Assembly: GCF_030687715.1 (NCBI RefSeq)
Contig: NZ_CP117445.1
Location: forward strand, 3,461,501-3,525,500
DNA length: 64,000 nucleotides
Origin: Pseudomonas sp. FP2196
Lineage (GTDB): Bacteria; Pseudomonadota; Gammaproteobacteria; Pseudomonadales; Pseudomonadaceae
Reading direction: 5' to 3'
How positions within the stretch are numbered: the first letter of the stretch is position 1; each line of letters starts with the position of its first letter. A model generated the notes under the pieces. That model saw nothing but the letters and a program-made list of their open reading frames with translations. It was not told the DNA's origin and made no database searches. The translations under genes and the position numbers were made by a program. Positions 10,147 to 18,533 of this stretch are shown here, one piece after another.

Positions 10147-11558
10147 GCGAACCAGCCTTGCAGCCACAACGGACCGCCCTCGCCCACCGCCCGATAAGCC
10201 CAGCCCTGCTGCCCGGCGCGGTTCTGGATCAGGTAATAATCGCGGCGCACATCGTCGCCGTCCCACCAGCCGGATTCGATGCGCTCAGGGCCCATGAGGA
10301 TCCGCGCCGAACCTTGCGCCACGCTCTGCGGTTCACCGAGCAACCAGCCCGGGCGGTGGACACTCGGCAAACCGGCGCAACGTTGTTTGTCGACACCGTT
10401 CTGCCACGCGCACTCGGGCCGATGATCGGCCTGAAAGCGCAGGCCTTGCACGGCGTCATCGCCCAGCCGTGCGCGCAGGCGTTCACGCAACTGCTCCCAC
10501 GGCAAGGTCTGCTGCGGACGGTCATCGAACAGTTCCTGAAACTGCGGCACAAAACTCGGCAAATCTTCGGCACGCAGACGGAAACCGCGCACTGGCGCCT
10601 CAACCTGCACCTGTTCCAGCCGTCCACGGGCCAGTTCGAAGAGCATCGCCGGGTCGCGTTCGGCGCTGAGCAGGCCGACCTTGATCAAGGTATCCGGCAA
10701 CCCGGCATGTTCCAGATGCAGGTCGAAACGCTGCACGCCGCTGTCGCGCCCACACAGAAACGCCGACAGATCGCCAGTCAAACGCCGTAAAGGGAACAGC
10801 AGCGCTTGATGGGATTGCACGTCGAAATTGAGTTCGATGCGCACATCGAAACGATCCGGCGGCAGGTAGAACGCCAGCGCCAGCGGCCGCGCGCCGAACA
10901 AGGTGTCGAGATGTTTGAGCATCGGCGCTTCGAAGCGTCGGGCCAGTGCCTGACGCGGCAGGCTCTGCACCTGACTGAGGTTACGCAGGCCCATGCGCGA
11001 CAACGCCGTGGCCACGCCCGGTTCCAGGCCGACCCGGTCGATGGGCAATTGCCCTAGATGATGCTGCAAGGCTTCGCCGTCCGGCACCACCAGTCCGTCA
11101 TAGGCGTTGGCCAAAATGCGTGCCGCCACCGGGTTGGGCGCAGCGACGATGCGATGACGGAAACCCAGATCGGTCAGTTCCTGGCGCAACCGCGCTTCGA
11201 ACTGCGCCCAGGAACCGAACAGGCCCAGGCTCGATTCGATCTCGAACACCACGGTACGCGGATAATGCGCGCTGACCTGCGCACTGAAACGGTAAGCCCA
11301 CGCGGCGAGAAACTGCTGCCAGTGCTCAACCTCGGCCACCTCGTAATCGGCGGTGGCAAAACCTTTGCCAATGGCTTGCGCGGCGGTCATTGACTGGCCG
11401 GGGCGCAAGCCGAGTTTGCGCGCCGCTGGATTGACCGCTTGCAGCACCCGGCGCTGGGCCGGGCCGCTGAGCAACACCAACGGTTCATCGGGATCGGGCC
11501 GCTGACGCAACACGGCGTCGAGGGCCAATTGCGGGAACAGAATACAGACCCAGCGCAT
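10143..11558 (-). CDS. imuB: ImuB, Y-family polymerase-like protein of the SOS mutasome
   Basis: 471 aa from an ATG at 11558, 7 nt after imuA. The N-terminus aligns with Y-family polymerases ([16 protein letters not shown]) but lacks the catalytic acidic residues of DinB/UmuC at the expected place, as is normal for ImuB. It is thought to act as a beta-clamp-binding adaptor for DnaE2 rather than as a polymerase. The little-finger-like region and a C-terminal tail follow. The stop overlaps the dnaE2 start (ATGA), which suggests translational coupling. Confidence 0.95.
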   Translation of the reverse strand: MRWVCILFPQLALDAVLRQRPDPDEPLVLLSGPAQRRVLQAVNPAARKLGLRPGQSMTAAQAIGKGFATADYEVAEVEHWQQFLAAWAYRFSAQVSAHYPRTVVFEIESSLGLFGSWAQFEARLRQELTDLGFRHRIVAAPNPVAARILANAYDGLVVPDGEALQHHLGQLPIDRVGLEPGVATALSRMGLRNLSQVQSLPRQALARRFEAPMLKHLDTLFGARPLALAFYLPPDRFDVRIELNFDVQSHQALLFPLRRLTGDLSAFLCGRDSGVQRFDLHLEHAGLPDTLIKVGLLSAERDPAMLFELARGRLEQVQVEAPVRGFRLRAEDLPSFVPQFQELFDDRPQQTLPWEQLRERLRARLGDDAVQGLRFQADHRPECAWQNGVDKQRCAGLPSVHRPGWLLGEPQSVAQGSARILMGPERIESGWWDGDDVRRDYYLIQNRAGQQGWAYRAVGEGGPLWLQGWFA

Positions 11559-11565
11559 GACGACC

Positions 11566-12183
11566 TCAGTGCCCCACAGCAAAGGCAATCGGCGCCGTGC
11601 GCGCCAGTCCGCCACGGCACTTGAGTACACGCAACTGGGCCGGTTTGGCGTCGATGGCGATGCGCAGCGCCGCCGGCGACGGGTTGATCGCTTCGCTCAA
11701 TGGTCGCCACGCAAAGGCCAGGGTCTGGCCGGTTTCCGCCGCCACCTGCAAACGCCGCAACGCGCGGTCATCAGCCTTGTGCGGCCAGCACAGCACGGCG
11801 CCGCAACTGCCCGAACGCAGGCATTGTTCCGCCGCCCACAAGGCGTCGCGTTCACTGGCCTGAATCACCGACAACTGACGCAGGTCGACCCCGGCGTTCT
11901 CCCACGCCTGCGGATACGGCACGAAAGGTGGCGCTACCAGCACGATGCGCTCGCCCGCCGCCGACAACCGCGCCAGCGTCGGCCACACCAGTTGCAGCTC
12001 ACCGACACCGGGGCCGGCCAGGAGGATTTCGCTCAATGCCGCTTCCGGCCAGCCACCGCTGGGCAATGCGGCGTCCAGCGCGGCATGCCCGGTCGGTTGT
12101 GGGCTGGCGGCCGGAGGCGCAGGCCGGCCCTTCCAGACCTGGCCGCCATTGAACAGGGCATCCAACGCAACGACGGCGCCCAT
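11566..12183 (-). CDS. imuA: ImuA, RecA/SulA-like component of the SOS mutasome
   Basis: 205 aa. The body has a degenerate RecA-like fold (LPSGGWPEAALSEIL, then a strand ERIVLVAPPFVPYPQAW). Walker A is not conserved, as in Pseudomonas ImuA, which is often annotated as a SulA-like cell-division inhibitor. The start overlaps the lexA2 stop (TGATG), and imuB begins 7 nt downstream. By family knowledge ImuA binds ImuB and RecA and is needed for induced mutagenesis by DnaE2. Confidence 0.93.
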   Translation of the reverse strand: MGAVVALDALFNGGQVWKGRPAPPAASPQPTGHAALDAALPSGGWPEAALSEILLAGPGVGELQLVWPTLARLSAAGERIVLVAPPFVPYPQAWENAGVDLRQLSVIQASERDALWAAEQCLRSGSCGAVLCWPHKADDRALRRLQVAAETGQTLAFAWRPLSEAINPSPAALRIAIDAKPAQLRVLKCRGGLARTAPIAFAVGH

Positions 12184-12800
12184 CAGCCTTGCCTCACCAG
12201 ACCGCAGAACACCCCTTCGATGGCCAGATCCTGATCGTCACGCACGACAATCGGCTGATACGCCGGGTTGCGCGGTAACAGCCGCACCACATCGCCGACG
12301 CGCTCGAAACGCTTGATGGTGACTTCGCCGTCGAGCCGCGCCACGACGATCTGGCCGTTGAGCGCCTCGGGATTGCGCCGCACACCGACCAGATCACCAT
12401 CGAGAATGCCGTCCTCGATCATCGAGTCGCCTTGCACCCGCAGCATGTAATCAGGCGTGCGGGAGAACAGCGCCGGGTCGAGCATCAGGCGGTTATGAAT
12501 GTCGGCATCGGCGCCAATCGGCGCACCGGCGGCCACCCGACCGAGTACAGGGATCTCCAGCAACTCCGCACGTGCCGGTTGCCCGAGCAAGCGAATGCCC
12601 CGGGCCTGATGCGGGTTGACCTCGATAAAACCGGCTTCGGTGAGCGCCAGCACATGCTTGCGCGCCACGCTGCGCGAGGCAAAACCAAAAGCCTCGCTGA
12701 TTTCAGCGAGGCTTGGGGGCTGACCGTGCTCGGCGATACGTTCGCGGATAAAGGTCAGGATGGCGGTACGGCGGGGAGTCAGGTTCGTCATGGAGTACAT
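12183..12800 (-). CDS. lexA2: LexA2 SOS repressor
   Basis: 205 aa. ATG at 12800 chosen because AGGAG lies 5 nt upstream; a second ATG at 12791 is in frame but too far from it. The N-terminal winged helix (LTPRRTAILTFIRERI; EISEAFGFASRSVARKHV) is followed by the S24 autoproteolysis domain with the Ala-Gly cleavage site (AAGAPIG), catalytic Ser in GDSMIEDG and Lys in VTIKRF. It is the first gene of the mutasome operon and very likely represses it. RecA-stimulated self-cleavage would release the operon after damage. Confidence 0.96.
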   Translation of the reverse strand: MYSMTNLTPRRTAILTFIRERIAEHGQPPSLAEISEAFGFASRSVARKHVLALTEAGFIEVNPHQARGIRLLGQPARAELLEIPVLGRVAAGAPIGADADIHNRLMLDPALFSRTPDYMLRVQGDSMIEDGILDGDLVGVRRNPEALNGQIVVARLDGEVTIKRFERVGDVVRLLPRNPAYQPIVVRDDQDLAIEGVFCGLVRQG

Positions 12801-12809
12801 TTGTACTCC
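12792..12809. promoter_or_regulatory. Candidate LexA2 operator overlapping the lexA2 start codon
   Basis: An 18-bp palindrome GGAGTAC-ATTT-GTACTCC with perfect 7-bp arms. The core GTAC-N4-GTAC matches, with one base changed, the GTAC-N4-GTGC motif I recall as reported for Pseudomonas LexA2. The ribosome-binding site and the ATG (12798-12800) lie inside it, so a bound repressor would cover the translation start region. Confidence 0.75.
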
Positions 12810-12899
12810 TGTAGGATTTTCCTGACAAGCACCGCAGGTCGGCCCAAGCCCACCACCGACAACACCGCCACCCCATAACAACAAAGTCCTTCCTCTGGA

Positions 12900-12981
12900 G
12901 GAGTGAGCCTGGTCGCGATGGCGGTGGATCAGCCAACAGCATTGCTGAATGTCACACCGCCATCGCGACCAGGCTCACTCC
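12900..12981. repeat. BIME: perfect 27-bp inverted REP pair
   Basis: Arms 12900-12926 and 12955-12981 are perfectly complementary (GGAGTGAGCCTGGTCGCGAT and its reverse complement). Located between lexA2 and the DUF971 gene; possible transcription barrier or gyrase/RAYT-related REP element. Confidence 0.85.
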
Positions 12982-13002
12982 TACATTGGACTCTTGGTGG
13001 GT

Positions 13003-13281
13003 TCAGGAAGTGAGCTGTGCGAGATATTGCCAGGGGTAGATCCCGCGTTGGTGGCCATCGCTGAACACCAGTTGCACGCCATAGCCTTGGGGGTTGATTT
13101 CGATGAGGCGCACGCGATCATCGACCTGGGGCGCAGACCCACGCAGACGAAACGCGCGGCATTGCGAGCAGGGGCATTGGCGGCGCAGTTCGGCATGATC
13201 GAGCAGCGATTCGCTGCCGTCAGGCCAGCTTAGTCGCAGGGTCTGCTCACTCTGCGAATTGCCGACCGACAGCGGGTTCAT
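13003..13281 (-). CDS. DUF971 domain protein
   Basis: 92 aa, a complete single DUF971 domain (the N-terminal domain of gamma-butyrobetaine hydroxylases). Seen: a zinc-type cysteine pair C-P-C-S-Q-C near residue 37, LIEINPQGYGVQLVFSDGHQ, and the terminal GIYPWQYLAQL typical of the family. In other bacteria DUF971 proteins are linked to iron-sulfur cluster handling (the ApbC/Mrp fusion context) or stand alone. It overlaps the HEAT-repeat gene by 4 nt and closes the flavoprotein operon, so a role in maturing or assisting the iron-sulfur proteins is a plausible inference only. Confidence 0.88.
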   Translation of the reverse strand: MNPLSVGNSQSEQTLRLSWPDGSESLLDHAELRRQCPCSQCRAFRLRGSAPQVDDRVRLIEINPQGYGVQLVFSDGHQRGIYPWQYLAQLTS

Positions 13282-14240
13282 TGCAACTGACTCAGGGCGA
13301 TGCGCACGGCTTTGCGTACTTCCGGGTCGCCGTCGTCCTGCACGGCCTGCAACGCTGCCACTGCACCGCGATCATTCAACTCGCCCAAGGCCAAAGCCGC
13401 TTCCTTGCGCAGGTTACTGATGCGGTGGCCGAGGGTGTCGATCAGGGCATCCAGCGCCGGGGCGAAATGCAGGCGGCCGAGACTGCGGGTGGCGCGCAGA
13501 CGCACTTGCCAGTAGTCATCGCTCAGGGCCTCGACCAATGCCGGACCGGCGTCGATGTGGCCGACTTTGCCCAAGGTTGTTGCGGCTTCTTCACGCACTT
13601 GCCAGGCGTCGTCCTGCAAGGCCTGCCGCAGGGCGGGCAGGACTTCGGCGCTGGATGCCAGGCCCAAGGCGCCGGTGGCGGCGCGGCGCACGTCGGTATT
13701 GGGGTCGTCGCTGGCCAACCGTGCCAAGGCTGGCAAAGCATTAAGTTGTTTGAGCCAACCGAGCACACCGACCGCTTCGCGCCGCACACTGGCGTTGGCA
13801 TCGTTCAACGCCGCGACAGCAGCCGGTGCAGCATCGGCGAAGCGCAGTTCACGCAAGGCGCGGAACGCGGCGATGCGCACGGCGACGTCGGCGTGCACGG
13901 CCCATGGCAGGATCACCCGCCCCGCCGCTTCGGTCTTGAGCAGGCTCAGGCTTTGCGCGGCGGCGGATTGCACGGCGGGCGACGGATCGGTCAGCGCTTC
14001 ACACAAAGCTTGTACAACGGCCTCATCTTCCCAGGCCTCAAGCAGACGTGCAGCTTCAACACGGACTTCTTCAGAGGTATCTGACCCGAGGCGATCGACC
14101 AACCACACCAGGCCGTCCGGTTCTTCGAGATCCGCCAGATCAATCAGCGCAATGCGCCGCACGCCGGCGTCTTCGGCCGTCAGGCGCGGTTTCAGGTCGA
14201 GAATGTCTTGGTTATCGGTCACAGCAAAAATAGAGGTCAT
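13278..14240 (-). CDS. HEAT-repeat protein
   Basis: 320 aa made almost entirely of HEAT/PBS-lyase-type repeats of about 31 residues, for example DSNPTDVRRAATGALG-type helices (LASDDPNTDVRRAATGALG, DDAWQVREEAATTLG, DDYWQVRLRATRSLG). No signal peptide. Such proteins are scaffolds or chaperones. It overlaps both neighbours by 4 nt (ABC remnant upstream, DUF971 downstream), so all three were one translational unit. It may serve as an assembly factor for the ferredoxin and flavoprotein encoded upstream, but that is inference from position. Confidence 0.9.
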   Translation of the reverse strand: MTSIFAVTDNQDILDLKPRLTAEDAGVRRIALIDLADLEEPDGLVWLVDRLGSDTSEEVRVEAARLLEAWEDEAVVQALCEALTDPSPAVQSAAAQSLSLLKTEAAGRVILPWAVHADVAVRIAAFRALRELRFADAAPAAVAALNDANASVRREAVGVLGWLKQLNALPALARLASDDPNTDVRRAATGALGLASSAEVLPALRQALQDDAWQVREEAATTLGKVGHIDAGPALVEALSDDYWQVRLRATRSLGRLHFAPALDALIDTLGHRISNLRKEAALALGELNDRGAVAALQAVQDDGDPEVRKAVRIALSQLQ

Positions 14241-14608
14241 AGGGCAAATCGCGGCAAAGGGTTTTCGGGAGGCAGGCCGAGCGGATTGAGGCGCGGCAGC
14301 GGTCGGTCGTTGTCATGGCGCAGATCTTCGATAATTCGCTCCGGCCGCGCGCTCATCACCAGCAGGCGATCAGCAAGAAACAGCACCTCGTCGATGTCGT
14401 GGGTGACGAACACCACGGTGGTGCGAATGCGCGTCCAGATGTCCAGCAACAGTTCCTGCCTGTTCAGCCGGGTCAGCGCATCCCGCGCACCGAACGGCTC
14501 ATCCATCAGCAGCCGTGGACGATTGACCAGCACCCGGGCAATCTCCACCCGTTCAAGCCAGCTCTCACAGGTTTCCAGGGTGTTTCCAAAAATCATGTCC
14601 CACTGCAA
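14237..14608 (-). pseudogene. C-terminal remnant of a nitrate/sulfonate/taurine-type ABC ATPase
   Basis: A reading frame of 123 codons whose residues from about 19 on match the C-terminal half of SsuB/TauB-type ATPases: RVEIARVLVNRPRLL, a Walker B with one Leu missing (LLMDEPFGA), and VVFVTHDIDEVLFLADRLLVM with the switch His. The Walker A, Q-loop and LSGGQ signature are absent. Similarity stops where a REP-like stretch (14555-14570) begins. The product cannot hydrolyse ATP. The stop overlaps the HEAT gene start, showing the original operon order. The permease and binding-protein genes expected with it are missing. Confidence 0.85.
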
Positions 14609-14640
14609 ATCCCTGTGGGAGCTGGCTTGCCAGCGATGAG
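14555..14640. repeat. REP-like sequences at the ABC-transporter deletion point
   Basis: A degenerate REP core (AAGCCAGCTCTCACAG at 14555-14570, plus strand) lies where ATPase similarity begins, and a full REP (CCCTGTGGGAGCTGGCTTGC, about 14611-14630) lies 40 bp further on in inverted orientation. Together they mark the probable deletion junction between the ferredoxin gene and the ABC remnant. Confidence 0.6.
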
Positions 14641-14650
14641 GCCCTGTCAG

Positions 14651-14896
14651 TCAACGCAATAAATAGGGGATGTCGACTTTCACCGCACCCGTCGGGCAAT
14701 CCTTCTCGCACGGCATGCAGTACCAGCATTCATCGAAGGCCATGTAGGCCTTTTGCGTGGCCGGATTGATCGCCAGTAAATCCATCGGGCAAACATCGAC
14801 ACACACGGTGCAACCCTTTTCAGCGATGCATTTGTCCTCGTCCACGGTGACGGGGGCGTTGGAGCGGAAGAAGATTTCCCGGGCTTGATAGGCCAT
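14651..14896 (-). CDS. Dicluster 4Fe-4S ferredoxin-like protein
   Basis: 81 aa. It contains one cysteine group of the form C-x5-C-x2-C-x3-CP (DEDKCIAEKGCTVCVDVCPMDLLAI) and a second C-x2-C-x2-C-x3-CP group (CWYCMPCEKDCPTGAV), so it should bind two 4Fe-4S clusters, as in the AprB family of adenylylsulfate reductase-like beta subunits. It follows the AprA-like flavoprotein gene by 27 nt and is probably its electron partner. Confidence 0.9.
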   Translation of the reverse strand: MAYQAREIFFRSNAPVTVDEDKCIAEKGCTVCVDVCPMDLLAINPATQKAYMAFDECWYCMPCEKDCPTGAVKVDIPYLLR

Positions 14897-14923
14897 GGTT
14901 CGGACTCTCTGTTCAGTGAGGCA

Positions 14924-16654
14924 TCACGCGGCGAAGGCGCCAACCCGCAAGCGGTCGTAGGCCTGCATTTCTTCGGCATCGAGCGGGATGATGTAAGGCT
15001 CGACGGCTTTCTTGAAACTGGTCATCTGGCCGTCGTCGCCCTTCTTCAGATGGCAATGGCAAAACCATTCAGCGTCATTGCGCTGCGGGTGGTCGACGCG
15101 GTAGTGGTAAAGCCCCCAGCGGCTTTCCGCGCGAAACAGCGAGGCACGCGCGGCCATTTCGGCGCAGTCGCGGATCACGCTGGTTTCCATCGCGCGCATC
15201 AGTTCGTGGGCGTTGTTGGCTTTCATCTGATCGAGGTCGCGTTCGATGTCGCTGAAGCGTTGCAAACCGATCTGCATTTTCTTGGTCACTTTCGGCGGTT
15301 GCAGGTAGTCGTTGACCAAGCGCCGCAGCTTGTACTCGACCTGCGCCGGCGGCAGACCGTGTTCACGATCCAGCGGTGCATAGACCCGGGCCTTTTCTTT
15401 CTCGATCTGCCCGGCATCCAGCGCGGAGAACTCGCGCCCGGCAACAAACTCCGCCGCGTTGTGCCCGGCGAACCAGCCGTAGGTAAACGCGCCAAGCATG
15501 TAGTTGTGCGGCACGGCGGCCATGTCACCGGCGCAGTACAAGCCTTTCACAGAGGTCTCGGCACGCTCGTTGACCCACACGCCGGACGCCGAGTGACCAC
15601 TGCAAAAGCCGATCTCGGAAATGTGCATCTCGACCATTTGCGTGCGGTAATCCGTGCCGCGATTGGCGTGAAACTGGCCACGGCTCGGACGCTCGTTGCT
15701 GTGCAGAATCTCTTCGATGTTCTGGATGGTTTCCTCGGCCAGATGGTCGAGTTTGAGGAACACCGGGCCGTTGCCGCTTTCCAGTTCCTGATGAAACTCC
15801 CACATCATCTGGCCGCTCCAGTAGTCACACTCGATGAAGCGTTCGCCCTTGTTGTTGGCGGTGTAGCCGCCCAACGGGCCGGTGACATAGGCGCACGCCG
15901 GGCCGTTGTAGTCCTTGATCAGCGGGTTGATCTGGAAGCATTCGAGGTTCGCCAGTTCGGCCCCGGCGTGATACGCCATCGCGTAGCCGTCGCCGGCATT
16001 GGTCGGGTTTTCATAGGTGCCCATCAGGTAGCCCGACGCCGGCAAACCGAGGCGCCCGGCCGCACCACACGCGAGAATCACCGCTTTGGCCTTGATCACA
16101 TGGAAGTCGGCCGTACGGCAATCGAAGCCCATCACACCGTTGACTGCGCCCTCCTCGTCGGTCAGCAAACGCGTGCAGACCAGACGATTGGTGATGCTGA
16201 CGCGCGCTCGTTTCAACTGGCGATAAAGGACTTTCTTGATGTCGTGCCCTTCCGGCATCGGCAGCACATAAGCGCCCATGTGGTGGACTTTCTTGACCGC
16301 GTAATCGCCGGTCTCGTCCTTCTCGAACTTCACGCCCCAGCGGTCGAGTTGTGAAAGGGTTTCGAAGCTGTGTGTCGCGTAGGCGTACACCGCTGCCTGA
16401 TTGACGATGCCGTCGTTGGCGATAGTGATTTCCTTGGTGTACTGCTCGGGCGTCGAGTGGCCCGGGATGATCGCGTTGTTGAGGCCGTCCATGCCCATGC
16501 TGATCGCGCCGCTGCGCTTGACGTTAGCCTTGTCGACCAGCAGCACGCGCAGATCACGGTTTTTCTCTTTGGCCTTGATCGCCGCCATCGGGCCGGCAGT
16601 GCCGCCGCCGATAACAACAATGTCGTATTCCTGCTCAAGCGTGCTGCGTGTCAT
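14924..16654 (-). CDS. Fumarate reductase/AprA-like FAD-dependent oxidoreductase
   Basis: 576 aa. The N-terminal dinucleotide motif VIGGGTAGPMAAIKAKE binds FAD. Further typical parts: KRSGAISMGMDGLNN, AVILACGAAGRLG, and the C-terminal GLYCAGDMAAVPHNYMLGA. The family covers fumarate reductase/succinate dehydrogenase flavoproteins and the alpha subunit of adenylylsulfate reductase. The start overlaps the GntR/UTRA stop (ATGA), and a dicluster ferredoxin follows. In related pseudomonads the same pair is commonly linked to sulfonate/nitrate-type ABC transporter genes, so a role in oxidising an imported sulfur compound is possible; the substrate is unknown. Confidence 0.9.
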   Translation of the reverse strand: MTRSTLEQEYDIVVIGGGTAGPMAAIKAKEKNRDLRVLLVDKANVKRSGAISMGMDGLNNAIIPGHSTPEQYTKEITIANDGIVNQAAVYAYATHSFETLSQLDRWGVKFEKDETGDYAVKKVHHMGAYVLPMPEGHDIKKVLYRQLKRARVSITNRLVCTRLLTDEEGAVNGVMGFDCRTADFHVIKAKAVILACGAAGRLGLPASGYLMGTYENPTNAGDGYAMAYHAGAELANLECFQINPLIKDYNGPACAYVTGPLGGYTANNKGERFIECDYWSGQMMWEFHQELESGNGPVFLKLDHLAEETIQNIEEILHSNERPSRGQFHANRGTDYRTQMVEMHISEIGFCSGHSASGVWVNERAETSVKGLYCAGDMAAVPHNYMLGAFTYGWFAGHNAAEFVAGREFSALDAGQIEKEKARVYAPLDREHGLPPAQVEYKLRRLVNDYLQPPKVTKKMQIGLQRFSDIERDLDQMKANNAHELMRAMETSVIRDCAEMAARASLFRAESRWGLYHYRVDHPQRNDAEWFCHCHLKKGDDGQMTSFKKAVEPYIIPLDAEEMQAYDRLRVGAFAA

Positions 16655-17418
16655 GCCTGCTCCCCTTTTTGCCGGTCGATCCGCAGGCGGTACTGGAACG
16701 CATCGCCACGGTAGTAAAGGTGTTCAAAGTCCAGCGGCTGGCCGTTGGCGTCGTGGGTCAAACGCTCGATGCGCATGATCGGCGAGCCGGCTTCGACGTT
16801 CAGCGCTTGGGTCAGGTCGCTGTCAGCCAGCACCGCATCAATGGCCAGATCGGCGTGACCGAGGGCAATGCCGCAGTCGTTTTCGAGGATCAGGAAGATG
16901 TCGCGAGTAACCAGATCAGCCTTCTCCAGCCGCTCGCCGACGGCTTTGGGCAGGTAGGTGATTTCCAGCGAGATTGGCTCGCGGTTGATCAGCCGCACGC
17001 GTTTGATCTGCGCCACGGTTTCGCCTTCGGCAACCTGCAAACGCTCGGCGACGCGCTTGTCGGCCGGGATGAATTTGAAGCTGCGCAGGCGGTTGATCAC
17101 CTCGTAGCCGCGACCGGTCATGGACTCGGCAAGGCCTTGCAGGCTGCTGACGTTCTGGAAGGTTTTCGGTTTGGCAACGAAGGTGCCTTTGCCGTGGATC
17201 TTGAAGATCAGCCCTTCCTTTTGCAGATCACCCAAGGCCTGGCGCACGGTGATGCGACTGACTTTGAACAGCGCGCCAAGTTCGCTTTCGGAAGGCATCT
17301 GGCTGTCTTGCGGGTATTCGCCATCGAGAATGCGCGCGCGCAGGACGTCGCGCAGTTGGGTGTGCAGCGGGACACTTGATAAGGAGAGCGGGCTGAGGGA
17401 GAGAACGTTATCGGTCAT
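16651..17418 (-). CDS. GntR-family regulator, HutC/UTRA subfamily
   Basis: 255 aa. N-terminal winged helix (about 15-85; ALFKVSRITVRQALGDLQKEG), then a UTRA ligand domain (about 100-245) with the usual ARxxRxR-type segments (AQIKRVRLINREPISLE; SPIMRIERLTHDANGQPLDFE). First gene of the flavoprotein operon, overlapping the next gene by 4 nt, so it probably autoregulates the operon. Two palindromic sequences just upstream are candidate binding sites. Confidence 0.93.
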   Translation of the reverse strand: MTDNVLSLSPLSLSSVPLHTQLRDVLRARILDGEYPQDSQMPSESELGALFKVSRITVRQALGDLQKEGLIFKIHGKGTFVAKPKTFQNVSSLQGLAESMTGRGYEVINRLRSFKFIPADKRVAERLQVAEGETVAQIKRVRLINREPISLEITYLPKAVGERLEKADLVTRDIFLILENDCGIALGHADLAIDAVLADSDLTQALNVEAGSPIMRIERLTHDANGQPLDFEHLYYRGDAFQYRLRIDRQKGEQA

Positions 17419-17428
17419 CTTCGGATCA

Positions 17429-17474
17429 CTTGTTATAACGAGTTATGACGTGATCTTAGAGTTGTTATGACAAG
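17429..17474. promoter_or_regulatory. Pair of candidate GntR/UTRA operators
   Basis: Two related 14-bp near-palindromes, CTTGTTATAACGAG (17429-17442) and the reverse complement of CTTGTCATAACAAC (17461-17474). Their centres are 32 bp apart, close to three helical turns. They lie 11-56 bp upstream of the UTRA regulator start. Sequence symmetry is seen; the binding protein is inferred. Confidence 0.6.
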
Positions 17475-17552
17475 GTTGAGAAAGATTGTTTGGGCATATC
17501 CTTAGATGTTTCACATGATCGCTTTTTGCAGGAGTGAGCCTGCTCGGACAAA

Positions 17553-18521
17553 TCAGTAACGCTTGAGGATCTGATCCATGACCCAGTCGGTTTTCACGGC
17601 CTGCTCGGCCACCGCCGGATGCTGCGCGTCACCACGGATATGCGCATTCATGCCTAATACGTGATGCCACTGAATGTGCTCGTGATGCGGGATTTGCAGG
17701 CTGATCTGTTCATCGGCAAATAACTGCACCGGGTGCTCATCAAACACTGAAAAACTGATTCGCCCTTCACTGCCGATGATCTCGACCCGATCTTCGCGCC
17801 GATCCGCAACAAAGCTCCAGCAGCCCATGCCCAGTGCTCCGGATGAAAACCGCCAACTGGCGCTGACCGCATCTTCCGCCGCATACAAGCCGGCCTGATG
17901 CGCAGTGAAACCCGCCACTTCAGTAATGTCGCCGAGCAGGTACTGAAACAGGTCAAAACCGTGGCTGGCCAGGTCGGCAAAGTAGCCACCGCCCGCCACT
18001 GCCGGATCGGTTCGCCAGTTGTTGCTGCCCTCCAGGTCCGCCGCCGACGGCGCCTTGGTCAGCGTCCAGCTCAGGTGCCGCACCGTGCCGATGCGGCCCT
18101 GCTCCAGCCACTGCCGTACTTGTTGAAAGCGTGGCAACGAACGGCGGTAGTAGGAAACGAACAGGTGCAAACCGGCGTCGGCAAACGCCTGCTGCATCTC
18201 GCGGCTTTGCCCCGAGCTGAGTGCCATGGGTTTTTCCACGCAGCAATGCTTGCCGGCGGCGGCGACTTTGAGGCTGTAGGCGTGGTGGCTGTCGGGTGGC
18301 GTGGCGATGTACACCGCGTCCACATCGGGATCGTTGATCAGTGCATCGACGTCGGTGTAGACCCGGGCGATGCCGTGGCGCGCGGCGTAATCGCTCACCG
18401 CTTCAAGACGCCGCCCCATCACCGCCACCAACGCCGAACCAGGAGCCTTGTAGAAGGCCGGCCCGCTCTTGCGCTCGGTGACGTCACCGCAACCAATCAT
18501 GCCCCAACGCACCACATCCAT
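17553..18521 (-). CDS. Gfo/Idh/MocA-family NAD(P)-dependent oxidoreductase
   Basis: 322 aa. The N-terminal Rossmann fold has WGMIGCGDVTE as the dinucleotide-binding loop, then DVDAVYIATPPDSH, and the catalytic EKP motif (HCCVEKPMALS) near residue 96. The C-terminal beta-sheet domain follows (AGGGYFADLASHGFDLFQYLLGD). Such enzymes oxidise sugars, inositols or related polyols. It is 12 bp downstream of the DyP peroxidase gene in the same direction and may share its transcript. The substrate is not predictable. Confidence 0.9.
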   Translation of the reverse strand: MDVVRWGMIGCGDVTERKSGPAFYKAPGSALVAVMGRRLEAVSDYAARHGIARVYTDVDALINDPDVDAVYIATPPDSHHAYSLKVAAAGKHCCVEKPMALSSGQSREMQQAFADAGLHLFVSYYRRSLPRFQQVRQWLEQGRIGTVRHLSWTLTKAPSAADLEGSNNWRTDPAVAGGGYFADLASHGFDLFQYLLGDITEVAGFTAHQAGLYAAEDAVSASWRFSSGALGMGCWSFVADRREDRVEIIGSEGRISFSVFDEHPVQLFADEQISLQIPHHEHIQWHHVLGMNAHIRGDAQHPAVAEQAVKTDWVMDQILKRY

Positions 18522-18533
18522 ATGTTTTGCTCC

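Noticed and set aside
14885..16354. 489-codon plus-strand open frame
   Set aside because: Antisense to the flavoprotein gene; composition fits a shadow frame of a high-GC gene, and no ribosome-binding site or family resemblance was seen.
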